A DNA stretch of 64,000 nt from Zeaxanthinibacter sp. PT1 (GCF_028464225.1 NZ_JAQPCN010000001.1:682001-746000); one strand, 5' to 3'. Numbered from the stretch's first letter, positions 45,195-55,775 are shown. Notes: generated by a model not told the origin, from the letters alone. Numbers and translations: made by a program.

Positions 45195-46442
45195 TTATAG
45201 GGATTTTTTCACAACAAACAGGCCGGAATCAATATCCCCAAGCAGCAGCTTCCCACTTTCAAAATAAGGGTAAACGCTCCACAAACCATTAAAAACAGTA
45301 CTGTTAGTGGCTGGGTAGGTGTCAAAATATCCCAGCTCGGATATGTCCGAGTTGCCAATGCCGGAAATATCGAGTACACGCAAACCCGCGGTATAATTAG
45401 CCAGGTAATAACGATCTCCGAGAACATAGCCATTATGATCGATCGCCGGACTAGGCCCGGTATAGCTCATATGCAGGGAAGGCTGGTCCAGGTCAGTAAA
45501 ATCGAACACAAGGGTCCTTGAATCAAAACCAAAATTCACCTCGTCTAATTCATCTCCCAGGATAAAGAATTTCTGATCCTCAGTAAACCATCCCTGGTGC
45601 GTATACGCTGTATTTGGATAGGCTAATGTAGATAAGGTAACAGGGTTTGCTGTATCCGTAACATCAGCGATCACCAGGCGGTCCTCGTTCGCACCGATCA
45701 GTATTTCTCGCCCCTGGTAATCCGGATCTGGCCCTGAATAGCTCACTACCTGTACATCGTGCATATACCCTTGTTCCCCGTAACCCCCTGCCAATTGTGG
45801 ATTTAACGGGTCCGATATATCGATAAAATGAACTCCCCCACTGTAGATGTCGTTCCTCGCAGTCCCAACTGCGTACGCCATTTCAAGACCGGGGACTATG
45901 GCAATATTATGAGCATTACCAAAACCAGTATATCGCGCATCTGCCGTGAAAGTGACAGGAGGGTTATCCACATCGCGTAATTTGGTGAGGTCAAATACCT
46001 GCATACCGTGATTCTCTGCTTCAGAGACTATAAAGACGTAATTATCATGGACTTTTAAATCACGCCAGGTACTCGCCTGAGTAGCCGTGGGCAGCTTCCC
46101 CAGGTAAACCAGTTGCTCCTCGTCCGTAATATCGACAAAAGCCGTCCCATTATCCACTCCTACTAAGGCATACTCCCTTGTTGTGACAGGGTCTGTCCAA
46201 CCCCAAATATCGTTACCGGCAGTCGCACCCATATCCTGCAGGGTTACCCTCCCTATGAGATCGTAATCGTTACAGGGATAGGTCCCGGCAAAACCATCTT
46301 CACATGGGGTATAGCTTACCGGGTCTTTCACAACCTCATTTCCGTCCCCATCCGGGTCCGGGGTGGGATCATTTAAGGAGTCGGTTTTAGAACAAGAGAA
46401 AGCAAGAATAAAAAGCAGGAAAAATTTAAGGCTGTACTTCAT
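45195..46442 (-). CDS. Choice-of-anchor B family (LVIVD-repeat) lipoprotein
   Basis: The 415-residue precursor has a lipobox at Cys17 (FILAFSCSKTD) followed by a Pro/Asp-rich linker. Repeats of the LVIVD type are seen: AFVDITDEEQLVYLG, VHFIDISDPLNPQLAG, LVIADVTDTANPVTLS, LRVLDISGIGN. These form a surface propeller of unknown function. The start at 46442 fits the signal; five more codons upstream are open. Confidence 0.85.
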   Translation of the reverse strand: MKYSLKFFLLFILAFSCSKTDSLNDPTPDPDGDGNEVVKDPVSYTPCEDGFAGTYPCNDYDLIGRVTLQDMGATAGNDIWGWTDPVTTREYALVGVDNGTAFVDITDEEQLVYLGKLPTATQASTWRDLKVHDNYVFIVSEAENHGMQVFDLTKLRDVDNPPVTFTADARYTGFGNAHNIAIVPGLEMAYAVGTARNDIYSGGVHFIDISDPLNPQLAGGYGEQGYMHDVQVVSYSGPDPDYQGREILIGANEDRLVIADVTDTANPVTLSTLAYPNTAYTHQGWFTEDQKFFILGDELDEVNFGFDSRTLVFDFTDLDQPSLHMSYTGPSPAIDHNGYVLGDRYYLANYTAGLRVLDISGIGNSDISELGYFDTYPATNSTVFNGLWSVYPYFESGKLLLGDIDSGLFVVKKSL

Positions 46443-46507
46443 AGCAGGGAAACCCAATTAAAGCAGGGTTTATCGCAATAAAGATAAGATATATATGATA
46501 TCCTCCT

Positions 46508-46515
46508 TATTTTTG
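46508..46515 (+). promoter_or_regulatory. Putative -7 box of thiL, very close to the start codon
   Basis: TATTTTTG matches TAnnTTTG and ends only 4 nt before the thiL ATG (46520). If it is used, the mRNA would be leaderless or nearly so. No TTG is visible at -33. Confidence 0.35.
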
Positions 46516-46519
46516 CAGC

Positions 46520-47569
46520 ATGTTAGAAGATAAGAATCAAGAGAAAACTCCATTAGAGTCCATGGGCGAATTTGGCCTGATCGACCACTTGACCAAAGGG
46601 TTTAAACCGTCACAGGAATCCACCATAAAAGGAATCGGGGACGATGCTGCAGTACTGGATTTTAAAGATCACAGGACGGTAATAAGTACCGACTTACTGG
46701 TAGAAGGCGTGCATTTTAACCTCGCCTATATGCCTTTAAAACACCTTGGGTATAAAAGTATCATGGTCAATCTTTCAGATATCTATGCTATGAATGCAGA
46801 AGCTACCCAGGTTACTGTATCCATCGCCGTATCTAATCGATTCCCGTTAGAAGCACTGGAAGAGTTTTACGAGGGTGTAGCCATGGCGGCAAAGCTTTAC
46901 GATGTTGACGTGGTGGGTGGCGATACCACTTCTTCTACCAAGGGAATGCTGATCAGCGTAACGGCCATTGGAAAGGTGAAGGAAGATGGGATAGTTTATC
47001 GCAGTGGTGCCAAAGAGCACGACCTCCTCGTGGTTACGGGAGACCTCGGTGGCGCATACCTTGGATTGCAGGTGCTGGAACGGGAAAACGAAGTTTTTAA
47101 AGTAAACCCTAACCACCAGCCCGATCTTGAGCCCTACAGCTATGTTGTTGAAAGGCAATTAAAACCGGAAGCACGCAAGGATATCATAGGGCTATTGAAA
47201 GAACTGGATGTAAAACCTACTTCGATGATCGACATCAGCGACGGACTCTCCTCGGAGATCCTTCATCTTTGCAAAGAAAGTGGGGTAGGTTGTCATGTAT
47301 ATGAAGACAAAATTCCCCTGGATCCTACGGTCATCTCTGCCTGTGAGGAATTTGGCCTGGACAGTACCTTAGTGGCGATGAGCGGAGGGGAGGATTATGA
47401 ATTACTATTCACCATTGACCAAAAAGAATTCCCGAAAATCAAGGGCAATCCGAACCTGACTGTCGTGGGGCATATGACGGCCGATAAGGAAAATGCTTAC
47501 TTGATCTCCAGGAATGATGCTCAAATTCCAATCACCGCACAGGGTTGGAACACGTTTGCCAAAACATAA
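46520..47569 (+). CDS. thiL: Thiamine-monophosphate kinase
   Basis: ThiL phosphorylates thiamine monophosphate to the diphosphate cofactor. The 349-residue protein has the family motifs IKGIGDDAAVLDF, STDLLVEGVHFNL, NLSDIYAMNAEA, VVGGDTTSST and SMIDISDGLSSE. Stand-alone gene, convergent with the small gene that follows. Confidence 0.96.
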   Translation: MLEDKNQEKTPLESMGEFGLIDHLTKGFKPSQESTIKGIGDDAAVLDFKDHRTVISTDLLVEGVHFNLAYMPLKHLGYKSIMVNLSDIYAMNAEATQVTVSIAVSNRFPLEALEEFYEGVAMAAKLYDVDVVGGDTTSSTKGMLISVTAIGKVKEDGIVYRSGAKEHDLLVVTGDLGGAYLGLQVLERENEVFKVNPNHQPDLEPYSYVVERQLKPEARKDIIGLLKELDVKPTSMIDISDGLSSEILHLCKESGVGCHVYEDKIPLDPTVISACEEFGLDSTLVAMSGGEDYELLFTIDQKEFPKIKGNPNLTVVGHMTADKENAYLISRNDAQIPITAQGWNTFAKT

Positions 47570-47581
47570 GCAGGGTCGCTA

Positions 47582-47788
47582 TTAAGCGATCCGGTGTCTT
47601 TTCTGATACAGGTTCTCCAATGTTCTGTTGATATCCTGTAATTCTGGTGTCAAAGTAGAAAGGTTACCACTTACGTCTGTGGTTACTTCTTTGTTACAAT
47701 GAACGCACTTGTACTCTTTGATGTGGGAAGTTACCTTCTTGGAAACCGTGTAGTGGTGACCGAAGATGTTGCAGAATACTTTTTTCAT
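47582..47788 (-). CDS. Small Cys-pair protein of unknown function
   Basis: The 68-residue protein starts MKKVFCNIFGHHYTV and has a CVHC pair (C-x2-C) in EYKCVHCNKEV, with Cys6 and two adjacent His residues earlier. This suggests a one-metal zinc site but gives no name. The remaining part is a helix. A TTG-20-TACCATTG promoter lies just upstream, so it is probably a real gene. Confidence 0.7.
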   Translation of the reverse strand: MKKVFCNIFGHHYTVSKKVTSHIKEYKCVHCNKEVTTDVSGNLSTLTPELQDINRTLENLYQKRHRIA

Positions 47789-47808
47789 AAGGAAGGTTTT
47801 TAGGTATG

Positions 47809-47839
47809 CAATGGTAGATTTGGGGACTGCCGATTACAA
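47809..47839 (-). promoter_or_regulatory. Promoter of the small Cys-pair gene
   Basis: On the minus strand TTG (47839-47837) is followed after 20 nt by TACCATTG (47816-47809), 7 of 8 positions of the -7 consensus. It lies 20 bp before the ATG. Confidence 0.5.
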
Positions 47840-48049
47840 TAGTTGAACATAATAGTTTTGTCGAATAATAGTAAGTTTTAGTCTACTTATCAATTAACGA
47901 ACAGAATTACCGGATTATTGAGTCATCTGGCTGATTTTTAGATTTTTTCGATGAATCGCATTATTAATAATAAAATAAGACGGCTATACGCTGTGTTAAT
48001 GAACTCCTGAAATCCACTTTTTCATTAACTTCCGCCCTTATTTATTCTC

Positions 48050-49342
48050 ATGAGATTCACAAAGGAAACTTTGGTCACCGCTTTTGCATTATTCTCCTTA
48101 TTCTTCGGTGCGGGAAACCTCATCCTGCCACCCCAGTTAGGGTTTTTGTCCGGGGAAGGATGGTGGCTCGTCGCTTTGGGCTTCTGCCTTTCTGCTGTTT
48201 GCATTCCCGTACTGGGCATTCTTGCCCACGCCCGTATTCAGGGCGGTCTTTTTGAATTTGCCAGCAAGGTGTCCCCACTCTTCAGCCTGGTATATTGTAT
48301 CCTGATCTACACCATATCCGTGGCCTTGCCATCACCGAGGACCGCTGCCGTAACCCATGAAATGGCTATTGAACCTCTTTTTGGCAGTTCACCCTTATTC
48401 ACCAGCGTGTGCTATTTTACTTTAGTTTTCGTCTTCGTGATCAACCGATCCAGGTTATTGGACCTGATCGGTAAATGGCTGACGCCGGCCATTTTACTCA
48501 TTCTTCTTCTGGTCATCGGGATAAGTATATACGATTTTCCATTAAATTTTGGCAGCACGGGTTTCAATAGTCCGTTTTCTCACGGTGTATTGGAGGGATA
48601 CCAGACTTTTGACGCTATCGGGGCAGTCGTTGTCGGGGGTGTGATCATCGTTTCGATTAACCTGCAGAAAAAAGATAGAACCTACGAACTGAAAAAACAA
48701 CTTATCGGCAGGGCCGGGTTCCTGGCCGGCCTAGGCCTGTTGAGCATTTATACGGGTTTGATTCTTAGCGGGGCACTCCTGCATGAATCTTTCCCTGCAG
48801 ACATTAGCAGGACAGCATTGCTCACGGGTATCAGCCAGGTAACCTTAGGAAAAACAGCCAATATATTCCTCAGCCTGCTCGTAAGCCTGGCGTGTTTCAC
48901 CACGGCAGTTGGCATTGTTACCGGCGCCTCTGATTTTGTACGATCGCGCTTTCCAAATCAACCTAAGTCGTATCTCTATACAGCCCTTACAGCTTGTTTG
49001 CTGGGCATACTGGTAGGACAGCTCAATGTTGGGATCATTATAGACCTGGCATTGCCTGCCCTGATGTTTATCTACCCGGTGACCATTGTACTCATTTTAC
49101 TCAATGTCTTACCGGAGCGATTTGCTTCTCCTTTGGTTTTTCGATCTGTGATCATCACCACTATTCTTTTCAGTACTCCCGACTTCATCAACAGCCTGGG
49201 ATTTATTGGTCTCAGCGAGCGGTCTGCGAATTGGATTCCTTTAAGCGGGTATAGCCTGGGATGGGTTTTACCGTCTTTCCTAGTCTTCCTGGGAGGCAAC
49301 CTGTTTAGTCGAAAAAATGATTGGAAAAAGCAAGGGGGTTAA
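48050..49342 (+). CDS. brnQ: Branched-chain amino acid transport system II carrier protein
   Basis: BrnQ imports leucine, isoleucine and valine with sodium or protons. The 430-residue protein has about 12 membrane segments and the typical start TAFALFSLFFGAGNLILPP and SVALPSPRTAAVTHEM. No close partner on its strand; the gap 47789-48049 before it holds the small gene's promoter and no other clear signal. Confidence 0.95.
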   Translation: MRFTKETLVTAFALFSLFFGAGNLILPPQLGFLSGEGWWLVALGFCLSAVCIPVLGILAHARIQGGLFEFASKVSPLFSLVYCILIYTISVALPSPRTAAVTHEMAIEPLFGSSPLFTSVCYFTLVFVFVINRSRLLDLIGKWLTPAILLILLLVIGISIYDFPLNFGSTGFNSPFSHGVLEGYQTFDAIGAVVVGGVIIVSINLQKKDRTYELKKQLIGRAGFLAGLGLLSIYTGLILSGALLHESFPADISRTALLTGISQVTLGKTANIFLSLLVSLACFTTAVGIVTGASDFVRSRFPNQPKSYLYTALTACLLGILVGQLNVGIIIDLALPALMFIYPVTIVLILLNVLPERFASPLVFRSVIITTILFSTPDFINSLGFIGLSERSANWIPLSGYSLGWVLPSFLVFLGGNLFSRKNDWKKQGG

Positions 49343-49431
49343 ATAACCCCCCCTCCCCTTGATCGTAAGATAGCCGGATTGCCTGCAGTAAGCTTGCAGC
49401 TGCAGCGTTTTATAAATACGATACAAAAAGA

Positions 49432-49465
49432 AAGGAGCAAAACCTTATATCAGATCCTGCTCCTT
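49432..49465 (-). terminator. Terminator behind the aminopeptidase P gene
   Basis: AAGGAGCA and TGCTCCTT form an 8-bp stem around an 18-nt loop; on the minus strand it is followed by TTTCTTTTTG. It lies 34 bp after the stop of the aminopeptidase gene. Confidence 0.6.
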
Positions 49466-49498
49466 AATAAATTAAATCTCTATAGTAAGAGAATCCTT

Positions 49499-50791
49499 TT
49501 ACTTGTTCATGATCTCTTCAATCTCTTCTGCCTCTATAGGTATATCTCTCATCAGGTTAAAGGGCTCACCCTGCTCCTGTACAACAACATCGTCTTCAAG
49601 GCGTATTCCAAACCCTTCCTCAGGGATATAGATTCCCGGCTCCACAGTGAATACCATATTGGCATTCATCGGTGTTTTTAACGGGCCGTAATCATGGGTG
49701 TCTAAACCAATATGATGGCTGGTGCCATGCATAAAATACTTCTTGTAGGCAGGCCAGTTTTTATCTTCATTCTGTACGTCTGCCTTATCCAGCAACTTCA
49801 GCCCCAATAATTCTGACGTCATCAGTTTTCCGACTTCCTTGTGATACTCGGCCCAAAGGGTACCTGGCACTAACATTTTGGTAGCATCATTCTTCACCCG
49901 CAGAACAGCGTCATAAACCTCGCGCTGCCTCTTGGTAAATCTTCCGTTCACCGGGAATGTCCTGGACAAGTCACTGGCGTAATTGGCGTAGGTGGCCCCC
50001 ACATCCATCAGGATGAGATCCCCATCCTGGCACTGGTTCTTGTTCTCTACATAATGAAGCACGTTAGCATTATTTCCCGAAGCGATAATGGGAGTATATG
50101 CGAAGCCCCTGGAACGGTTAGACAGGAATTCGTGCATCAATTCTGCTTCTATCTCGTATTCCCAAACTCCAGGCTTCAGGAATTTCAATACCCGCCGTAT
50201 CCCTTTTTCAGTGATATTGCAGGCCTGCTGCATAATCTCCAACTCTTCCGGCTCTTTGGTTCCCCTGATTTCCTGCAGGATAGGATTGCTCCTCCCCCAG
50301 CTGTGCGCAGGAAAGTCTTCTTTTACTTTAGCGATAAAGCGATCTTCCCTGGTCTGAGTCTCCACGGACTGGCGATAGTGCTCGTTGGTATTGAAATAGA
50401 TCAGTTCCGCTTCGGTCATCAGGTCATAAAAGACCTTATCAAACTCTTTAAGCCAGTACACCGTTTCTATCCCGGAAACCTCGGTTGCTTTTTCCTTGGT
50501 TAATTTTTCTCCTTCCCAAACCGCTATATGATCATTGGTTTCTCTTACAAATAAGATCTCACGGTGTTTCTTTTCAATGGCATCGGGGAAAAGTAATAGT
50601 TTGGTCTCCTCCTGGTCTGCACCGCTTAGGTAAAAAATATCGCGTTGTTGCTGAAAAGGCATGGTGCTGTCTGCGCCAATTGGGTATATATCGTTCGAAT
50701 TAAAAACGGCTAGGCTTTTAGGACGCATGCGGTCCATGAATTTTTTCCTGTTCTTAATAAATAGTGAATTCGGTATCTGTGCGTATCTCAT
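49499..50791 (-). CDS. pepP: Xaa-Pro aminopeptidase (aminopeptidase P, M24 family)
   Basis: Removes an N-terminal residue before proline, using a two-metal site. The 430-residue protein has an N-terminal creatinase-like domain and the M24 ligands: LMDVGATYANYASDLSRTFP (two Asp), HGTSHHIGLDTHDYG (His), VFTVEPGIYI (Glu) and GIRLEDDVVV (Glu). Cytoplasmic; no operon partner besides the RimK-like gene 95 bp upstream. Confidence 0.94.
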   Translation of the reverse strand: MRYAQIPNSLFIKNRKKFMDRMRPKSLAVFNSNDIYPIGADSTMPFQQQRDIFYLSGADQEETKLLLFPDAIEKKHREILFVRETNDHIAVWEGEKLTKEKATEVSGIETVYWLKEFDKVFYDLMTEAELIYFNTNEHYRQSVETQTREDRFIAKVKEDFPAHSWGRSNPILQEIRGTKEPEELEIMQQACNITEKGIRRVLKFLKPGVWEYEIEAELMHEFLSNRSRGFAYTPIIASGNNANVLHYVENKNQCQDGDLILMDVGATYANYASDLSRTFPVNGRFTKRQREVYDAVLRVKNDATKMLVPGTLWAEYHKEVGKLMTSELLGLKLLDKADVQNEDKNWPAYKKYFMHGTSHHIGLDTHDYGPLKTPMNANMVFTVEPGIYIPEEGFGIRLEDDVVVQEQGEPFNLMRDIPIEAEEIEEIMNK

Positions 50792-50886
50792 GTACTTAAG
50801 TGGATTTTGCCAAAAATAGCTATTCGTCCCAAGTCCGCAAAACCCGGGAGATCATTTCCACGAACCTTCACAGCCGTCTCCGGGAT

Positions 50887-51780
50887 CTATAAAGTCTTTT
50901 TGATTTTAGCATTCTTTTCCACGAAGCATACGATCTCCTTAGCGATATTCTTACTCGTCGCTGCCTCCAATGCTTCCAGGCCCGGGGATGCATTAACCTC
51001 TAATAACAAGGGCCCATTGTGAGAACGAACCATGTCTACCCCGGCAATACCCAGCCCCAGGTGTTTTACCGCTTTCAGAGCCATATGTGATTCCTGGGCG
51101 GTAGGGATGATGGCTTCTGCAGAACCTCCGCGATGCATGTTGGAACGAAAATCCCCGACCGCACTAAACCGTTTCATACTCCCTACTACTTTTTGCCCGA
51201 CGACAAACAAACGCAGGTCTTCGCCATTAGACTCCTCGATATATTTCTGTATTAAAATATCGGTATCCAGGTGGTTCAGGGTATCGACAATAGATCTTGC
51301 CGAACGTGTTGTCTCTGCCAGGATTACTCCTATTCCCTGGGTACCTTCCTGCAACTTGATGATCACCGGCGGTCCTCCTAACAAATCTATCTGTTCTTCT
51401 AAGGTCGAAGGATTAACAGTGATAAGGGTAGGGACAATAGGGATCTTCTTGCGTGACAGCAGCTGTAACGTCTTCACCTTATTCCTGGCCCGGGTGATAC
51501 CTCCTGAACTTGCCGAAGAAAAAATACCATTCAGTTCAAATTGCTTGACTACCATGGCACCGTGAGCGGTTACCTTGGTACCTATCCTTGGAATGATGGC
51601 ATCAAAAGAGTGGGTGATCTCATCCTTATCCAGGAAAATCCTGGGAGCTCCGTTCCCGAGTTGTACTGAACAGCGCATGTGATCTATCAACTCTATATAA
51701 TGATCCCTACGCTGCGCTTCTTCCGCGATGCGATGCGTGGAATATACATTCCGACTGACTGATAATAGTCCTATATCCAT
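50887..51780 (-). CDS. RimK-family ATP-grasp ligase
   Basis: The 297-residue protein has the ATP-grasp pattern of RimK (SASSGGITRARNKVKTLQLLS, PPVIIKLQEGTQGIGVILAE, LIQKYIEESNGEDLRLFVVG and LLEVNASPGLEALEAAT). RimK adds glutamates to ribosomal protein S6; other members make glutamate or aspartate ligations of other targets, and the target here is not known. Confidence 0.9.
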   Translation of the reverse strand: MDIGLLSVSRNVYSTHRIAEEAQRRDHYIELIDHMRCSVQLGNGAPRIFLDKDEITHSFDAIIPRIGTKVTAHGAMVVKQFELNGIFSSASSGGITRARNKVKTLQLLSRKKIPIVPTLITVNPSTLEEQIDLLGGPPVIIKLQEGTQGIGVILAETTRSARSIVDTLNHLDTDILIQKYIEESNGEDLRLFVVGQKVVGSMKRFSAVGDFRSNMHRGGSAEAIIPTAQESHMALKAVKHLGLGIAGVDMVRSHNGPLLLEVNASPGLEALEAATSKNIAKEIVCFVEKNAKIKKTL

Positions 51781-51917
51781 GAGAAATCCAAAGGCAGTTT
51801 GTCTCCCTAATATCCGATAAATAAATCACAGTCAGCACTTTAAAACTCCAAATTCCATATCTTAGGATACAGCCGCAAGATATTTGTTTAATTTTTTTAC
51901 ATTTTTATTAAACGCAT

Positions 51918-51925
51918 TATCTTTG
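51918..51925 (+). promoter_or_regulatory. Possible upstream -7 box of the sdh operon
   Basis: TATCTTTG matches TAnnTTTG but has no TTG at the right distance. It would give a leader of about 90 nt. Confidence 0.3.
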
Positions 51926-51973
51926 CAATGCTATATTATACTGGTTCTAAATACGCCGCCACGAACTGCAAAG

Positions 51974-52005
51974 TTTGTTAATAATAGGCCAGTAACCTAT
52001 TTTTG
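51974..52005 (+). promoter_or_regulatory. Promoter of the sdhCAB operon
   Basis: TTTG (51974-51977) is followed after exactly 20 nt by TATTTTTG (51998-52005), a full -33/-7 match. Transcription would start near 52011, about 12 nt before the sdhC ATG. Confidence 0.75.
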
Positions 52006-52023
52006 TAAAAACTATCTAAACGA

Positions 52024-52692
52024 ATGAGTGCATTAATCTCCTCTTCCATTGCCAGAAAAGTGGTAATGGCACTTTCCGGTCTTTTTTTAGTCCTCTTTTT
52101 AGCGCAGCACTTTACCATTAACCTTACGTCTGTAATTGCACCCGACACTTTTAACGAGTGGTCGCATTTTATGGGGTATAACCCATTGGTACAGTATATT
52201 CTTCAACCCATCCTGGTCGCGGGAATCATTATACATTTCGTAATGGGGATCGCCCTGGAGATCCAGAACAACCGATCGAGGAAGATCGGTTATGTGCGAT
52301 ATAATGGTAGCGCCAACGCTCCCTGGACATCGCGGAACATGATCGTTACCGGCTTAGTTGTACTCGCTTTCCTTGGATTGCACATGTACGATTTCTGGGT
52401 GCACGAGATGGCCTACAAATACCTGGAAAGCAATCCCGAAGACCCAACACGCTATTACGCGGAAACCGTTGAAAAATTTGAACCTATCTGGCGAACCGTA
52501 ATTTATGTTATCGCCTTTGTGCTTCTTGCAATGCACCTCTGGCACGGCTTTTCTTCTTCTTTCCAATCTATGGGATGGAATAACAAGTACAGCGCCGGAC
52601 TTCAGACTTTTACCAAAATATACGCGATAGCGATCCCTGCCGGGTTCATATTTATCGCACTTTATCATCACTTTAACCCTATAACTCATTAA
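52024..52692 (+). CDS. sdhC: Succinate dehydrogenase cytochrome b subunit
   Basis: Membrane anchor of complex II. The 222-residue protein has five membrane segments; likely haem ligands are His residues in [27 protein letters not shown] and [10 protein letters not shown] single large cytochrome b subunit with no SdhD indicates the type B (di-haem, menaquinone) enzyme. sdhA follows after 2 bp. Confidence 0.95.
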   Translation: MSALISSSIARKVVMALSGLFLVLFLAQHFTINLTSVIAPDTFNEWSHFMGYNPLVQYILQPILVAGIIIHFVMGIALEIQNNRSRKIGYVRYNGSANAPWTSRNMIVTGLVVLAFLGLHMYDFWVHEMAYKYLESNPEDPTRYYAETVEKFEPIWRTVIYVIAFVLLAMHLWHGFSSSFQSMGWNNKYSAGLQTFTKIYAIAIPAGFIFIALYHHFNPITH

Positions 52693-52694
52693 GT

Positions 52695-54698
52695 ATGGGC
52701 ATCCTCGATTCTAAAGTTCCATTAGGGCCGCTGGCCGATAAATGGACCAAACATAAGAACGAAATCAACCTGGTAAACCCTGCCAACAAACGTAATATTG
52801 ACGTCATCGTGGTCGGTACCGGTCTTGCCGGAGGTTCAGCTGCAGCTACCCTTGCAGAACTCGGTTATAACGTAAAAACATTCTGCTATCAGGATTCACC
52901 CAGGCGTGCACACTCTATCGCAGCCCAGGGGGGAATCAATGCAGCAAAGAACTATCAAGGAGACGGGGATTCTAATTACCGTTTATTTTACGACACTATA
53001 AAAGGAGGAGACTACCGCTCCAGGGAAGGAAACGTTTATCGTCTCGCCGAAGTGTCCTCAAATATCATTGACCAATGTGTCGCACAGGGAGTTCCCTTTG
53101 CAAGGGAATACGGGGGCTTACTGGATAACCGTTCCTTTGGAGGGGTTCTGGTATCCCGTACTTTTTATGCCAAGGGACAAACAGGACAACAACTCTTACT
53201 CGGGGCATATGCCGCGATGAACCGCCAGATCAACCGCGGGAAGATCAAGGCATACAACCGGCATGAAATGCTGGACCTTGTTCTCGTAGACGGTAAAGCC
53301 CGTGGGATTATTGCCCGCGACTTAGTAAGCGGCGAGATTCAGAGGCACTCGGCTCATGCCGTAGTACTGGCCAGTGGAGGATATGGCAATGTATTCTTCT
53401 TGTCGACCAATGCCATGGGAAGTAACGTCATGGCTGCATGGCGGGCACACAGAAGGGGAGCCTTCTTTGCCAACCCTTGTTTTACACAGATACACCCTAC
53501 CTGTATCCCTGTATCGGGAGATCATCAATCCAAGTTGACACTGATGTCAGAATCGCTCAGGAATGACGGGCGAATCTGGGTACCGGCTAAAATGGAAGAT
53601 GCCGTTGCGATCAGGGAAGGCAAGTTAAAGCCAACGCAGATAAAAGAAGAAGACAGGGATTATTACCTGGAACGCCGTTACCCGGCATTCGGTAACCTGG
53701 TCCCCAGGGATGTTGCTTCAAGGGCAGCCAAAGAACGATGCGATGCCGGTTTTGGAGTGAACAAAACAGGTGAAGCGGTTTACCTGGATTTCTCGGCAGC
53801 TATCATGAGGTATGGTAAAGAAAAAGCGCTAACCTCTGGAATTAAGGATCCTTCTGATGACACGGTAAGAAAGCTGGGGGAAGAAGTTGTTGAAGCTAAA
53901 TACGGGAACCTTTTCCAGATGTATGAAAAGATCGTGGACGAAAATCCCTATAAAACCCCGATGATGATCTATCCGGCGGTTCACTATACCATGGGTGGAC
54001 TTTGGGTTGATTACAACCTGCAAACTACCATCCCGGGATGTTACGCCGCAGGGGAAGCTAATTTCAGCGATCACGGTGCCAACAGGCTGGGAGCTTCTGC
54101 ATTGATGCAGGGACTTGCAGATGGTTACTTTGTATTGCCGTACACCATTGGCGATTATCTTTCTGATGATATTCGTACCGGGCCCATCTCAACCGAAAGC
54201 CCGGAATTTGAGCACGCGGAAAAAGAAGTTCGCGAGCGCATTGAAAAATTGATGTCCGGAAAAGGAAAGAATTCGGTCGACTACTACCACAAAAAACTTG
54301 GAAAGATCATGTGGAACAAGTGTGGGATGGCGAGAAATGCTGAAGGCCTTCAGGAGGCGATCAAAGAAATCTCCGAGCTGAGAAAAGACTTCTGGGAGAA
54401 CGTCAAAGTACCCGGCGAATCAAAATCGATGAACCAGGAACTGGAGAAAGCCGGGCGAGTTGCCGATTTCCTGGAGCTAGGTGAACTTTTTGCGAAAGAC
54501 GCCCTTCACAGGCAAGAATCCTGTGGTGGACATTTCCGGGAAGAGTACCAGACTCCTGAAGGTGAAGCCCTGCGTGATGATGAGAACTTCAAATATGTCG
54601 CGGCCTGGGAATATAAAGGAGAGCCTAAGGACGCTGAGCTGCATAAGGAAGAGCTCGTCTATGAAAACATAGAGCTGAAAACCAGAAGTTATAAATAA
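52695..54698 (+). CDS. sdhA: Succinate dehydrogenase flavoprotein subunit
   Basis: Oxidises succinate to fumarate. The 667-residue protein has the FAD-binding [18 protein letters not shown], the His73 for covalent FAD in [36 protein letters not shown] and [18 protein letters not shown]. Longer than the E. coli enzyme (588), as usual in type B Bacteroidota enzymes. Confidence 0.97.
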   Translation: MGILDSKVPLGPLADKWTKHKNEINLVNPANKRNIDVIVVGTGLAGGSAAATLAELGYNVKTFCYQDSPRRAHSIAAQGGINAAKNYQGDGDSNYRLFYDTIKGGDYRSREGNVYRLAEVSSNIIDQCVAQGVPFAREYGGLLDNRSFGGVLVSRTFYAKGQTGQQLLLGAYAAMNRQINRGKIKAYNRHEMLDLVLVDGKARGIIARDLVSGEIQRHSAHAVVLASGGYGNVFFLSTNAMGSNVMAAWRAHRRGAFFANPCFTQIHPTCIPVSGDHQSKLTLMSESLRNDGRIWVPAKMEDAVAIREGKLKPTQIKEEDRDYYLERRYPAFGNLVPRDVASRAAKERCDAGFGVNKTGEAVYLDFSAAIMRYGKEKALTSGIKDPSDDTVRKLGEEVVEAKYGNLFQMYEKIVDENPYKTPMMIYPAVHYTMGGLWVDYNLQTTIPGCYAAGEANFSDHGANRLGASALMQGLADGYFVLPYTIGDYLSDDIRTGPISTESPEFEHAEKEVRERIEKLMSGKGKNSVDYYHKKLGKIMWNKCGMARNAEGLQEAIKEISELRKDFWENVKVPGESKSMNQELEKAGRVADFLELGELFAKDALHRQESCGGHFREEYQTPEGEALRDDENFKYVAAWEYKGEPKDAELHKEELVYENIELKTRSYK

Positions 54699-54761
54699 AA
54701 ATACCCGGCCCTGTGATGTGATTTACAGGATCGATTAAATAGCAGTACTAAAGAAAATAGT

Positions 54762-55508
54762 ATGAATCTCAATTTAAAAGTTTGGCGTCAGAATGATGCC
54801 CACGCAAAGGGGAAGATGGTAGACTACTCTATCAGTGGTATTGACGGGGACATGTCTTTCCTGGAAATGCTGGATATCCTGAACGAGAACCTCATCAACG
54901 AAGGGAAAGAGCCGGTAGAGTTTGATCACGACTGCCGGGAGGGAATCTGTGGCAGCTGTTCCCTGCAGATCAACGGGGAGCCCCACGGACCGGATAAGTT
55001 TATAACGACTTGCCAGCTGCATATGCGTAAGTTTAAGGATGGTGATACCATCGTTATTGAACCGTTCAGAGCTACTGCGTTCCCGGTAATCAAAGATCTT
55101 GTAGTAGATCGCAGCTCGTTTGATCGTATACAACAGGCAGGAGGTTATATCTCCGTAAATACCTCGGGAAACACCGTGGATGCCAACGCCATCCCTGTGC
55201 AGAAAGAAGCGGCAGATACGGCAATGGATGCTGCAACTTGTATTGGATGTGGTGCTTGCGTAGCCGCCTGTAAGAATGCTAGTGCCATGTTATTTACTTC
55301 AGCAAAAGTTTCGCAGTTCGCCTTGCTACCTCAAGGGCAGGTTGAAGCCACGGAGCGTGTAAAGAATATGGTGAGACAAATGGATCTTGAAGGATTCGGT
55401 AACTGTACCAATACCGGGGCATGTGAAGTTGAGTGCCCTAAAGGGATCTCTCTGGAAAATATCGCACGAATGAATCGCGAATATCTAAAGGCCAACCTTA
55501 AAGGCTAA
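54762..55508 (+). CDS. sdhB: Succinate dehydrogenase iron-sulfur subunit
   Basis: Transfers electrons from FAD to the membrane subunit. The 248-residue protein has the 2Fe-2S motif CREGICGSC (Cys58, 63, 66) with Cys84 in TTCQLH, then [13 protein letters not shown] and [12 protein letters not shown] for the other clusters. 63 bp behind sdhA, before a terminator. Confidence 0.97.
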   Translation: MNLNLKVWRQNDAHAKGKMVDYSISGIDGDMSFLEMLDILNENLINEGKEPVEFDHDCREGICGSCSLQINGEPHGPDKFITTCQLHMRKFKDGDTIVIEPFRATAFPVIKDLVVDRSSFDRIQQAGGYISVNTSGNTVDANAIPVQKEAADTAMDAATCIGCGACVAACKNASAMLFTSAKVSQFALLPQGQVEATERVKNMVRQMDLEGFGNCTNTGACEVECPKGISLENIARMNREYLKANLKG

Positions 55509-55532
55509 TCTTTTAATTTTTAGAATATTTTT

Positions 55533-55577
55533 AAAGCCATCTACACCCTTTACGGGATGCAGATGGCTTTCTTATTT
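55533..55577 (+). terminator. Terminator of the sdh operon
   Basis: AAAGCCATCT and AGATGGCTTT form a perfect 10-bp stem with an 18-nt loop, followed by CTTATTTT, 25 bp after the sdhB stop. Confidence 0.75.
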
Positions 55578-55775
55578 TGACTCTCTCCGGGCACTCCGGG
55601 GCATCTATAGACCAATGTGATCCCCTCCGCTTCCTATATTTAACACTTGTTAGAAATCTTATTAAACTTTTAACCTTAAGCGGCTATATTTTAAAAGGGT
55701 CTTAACGGACTTTCCCCTTACTGCAATGTATATTCATAATGAAATTATTTACTAATCATTACAGACACATATAAC

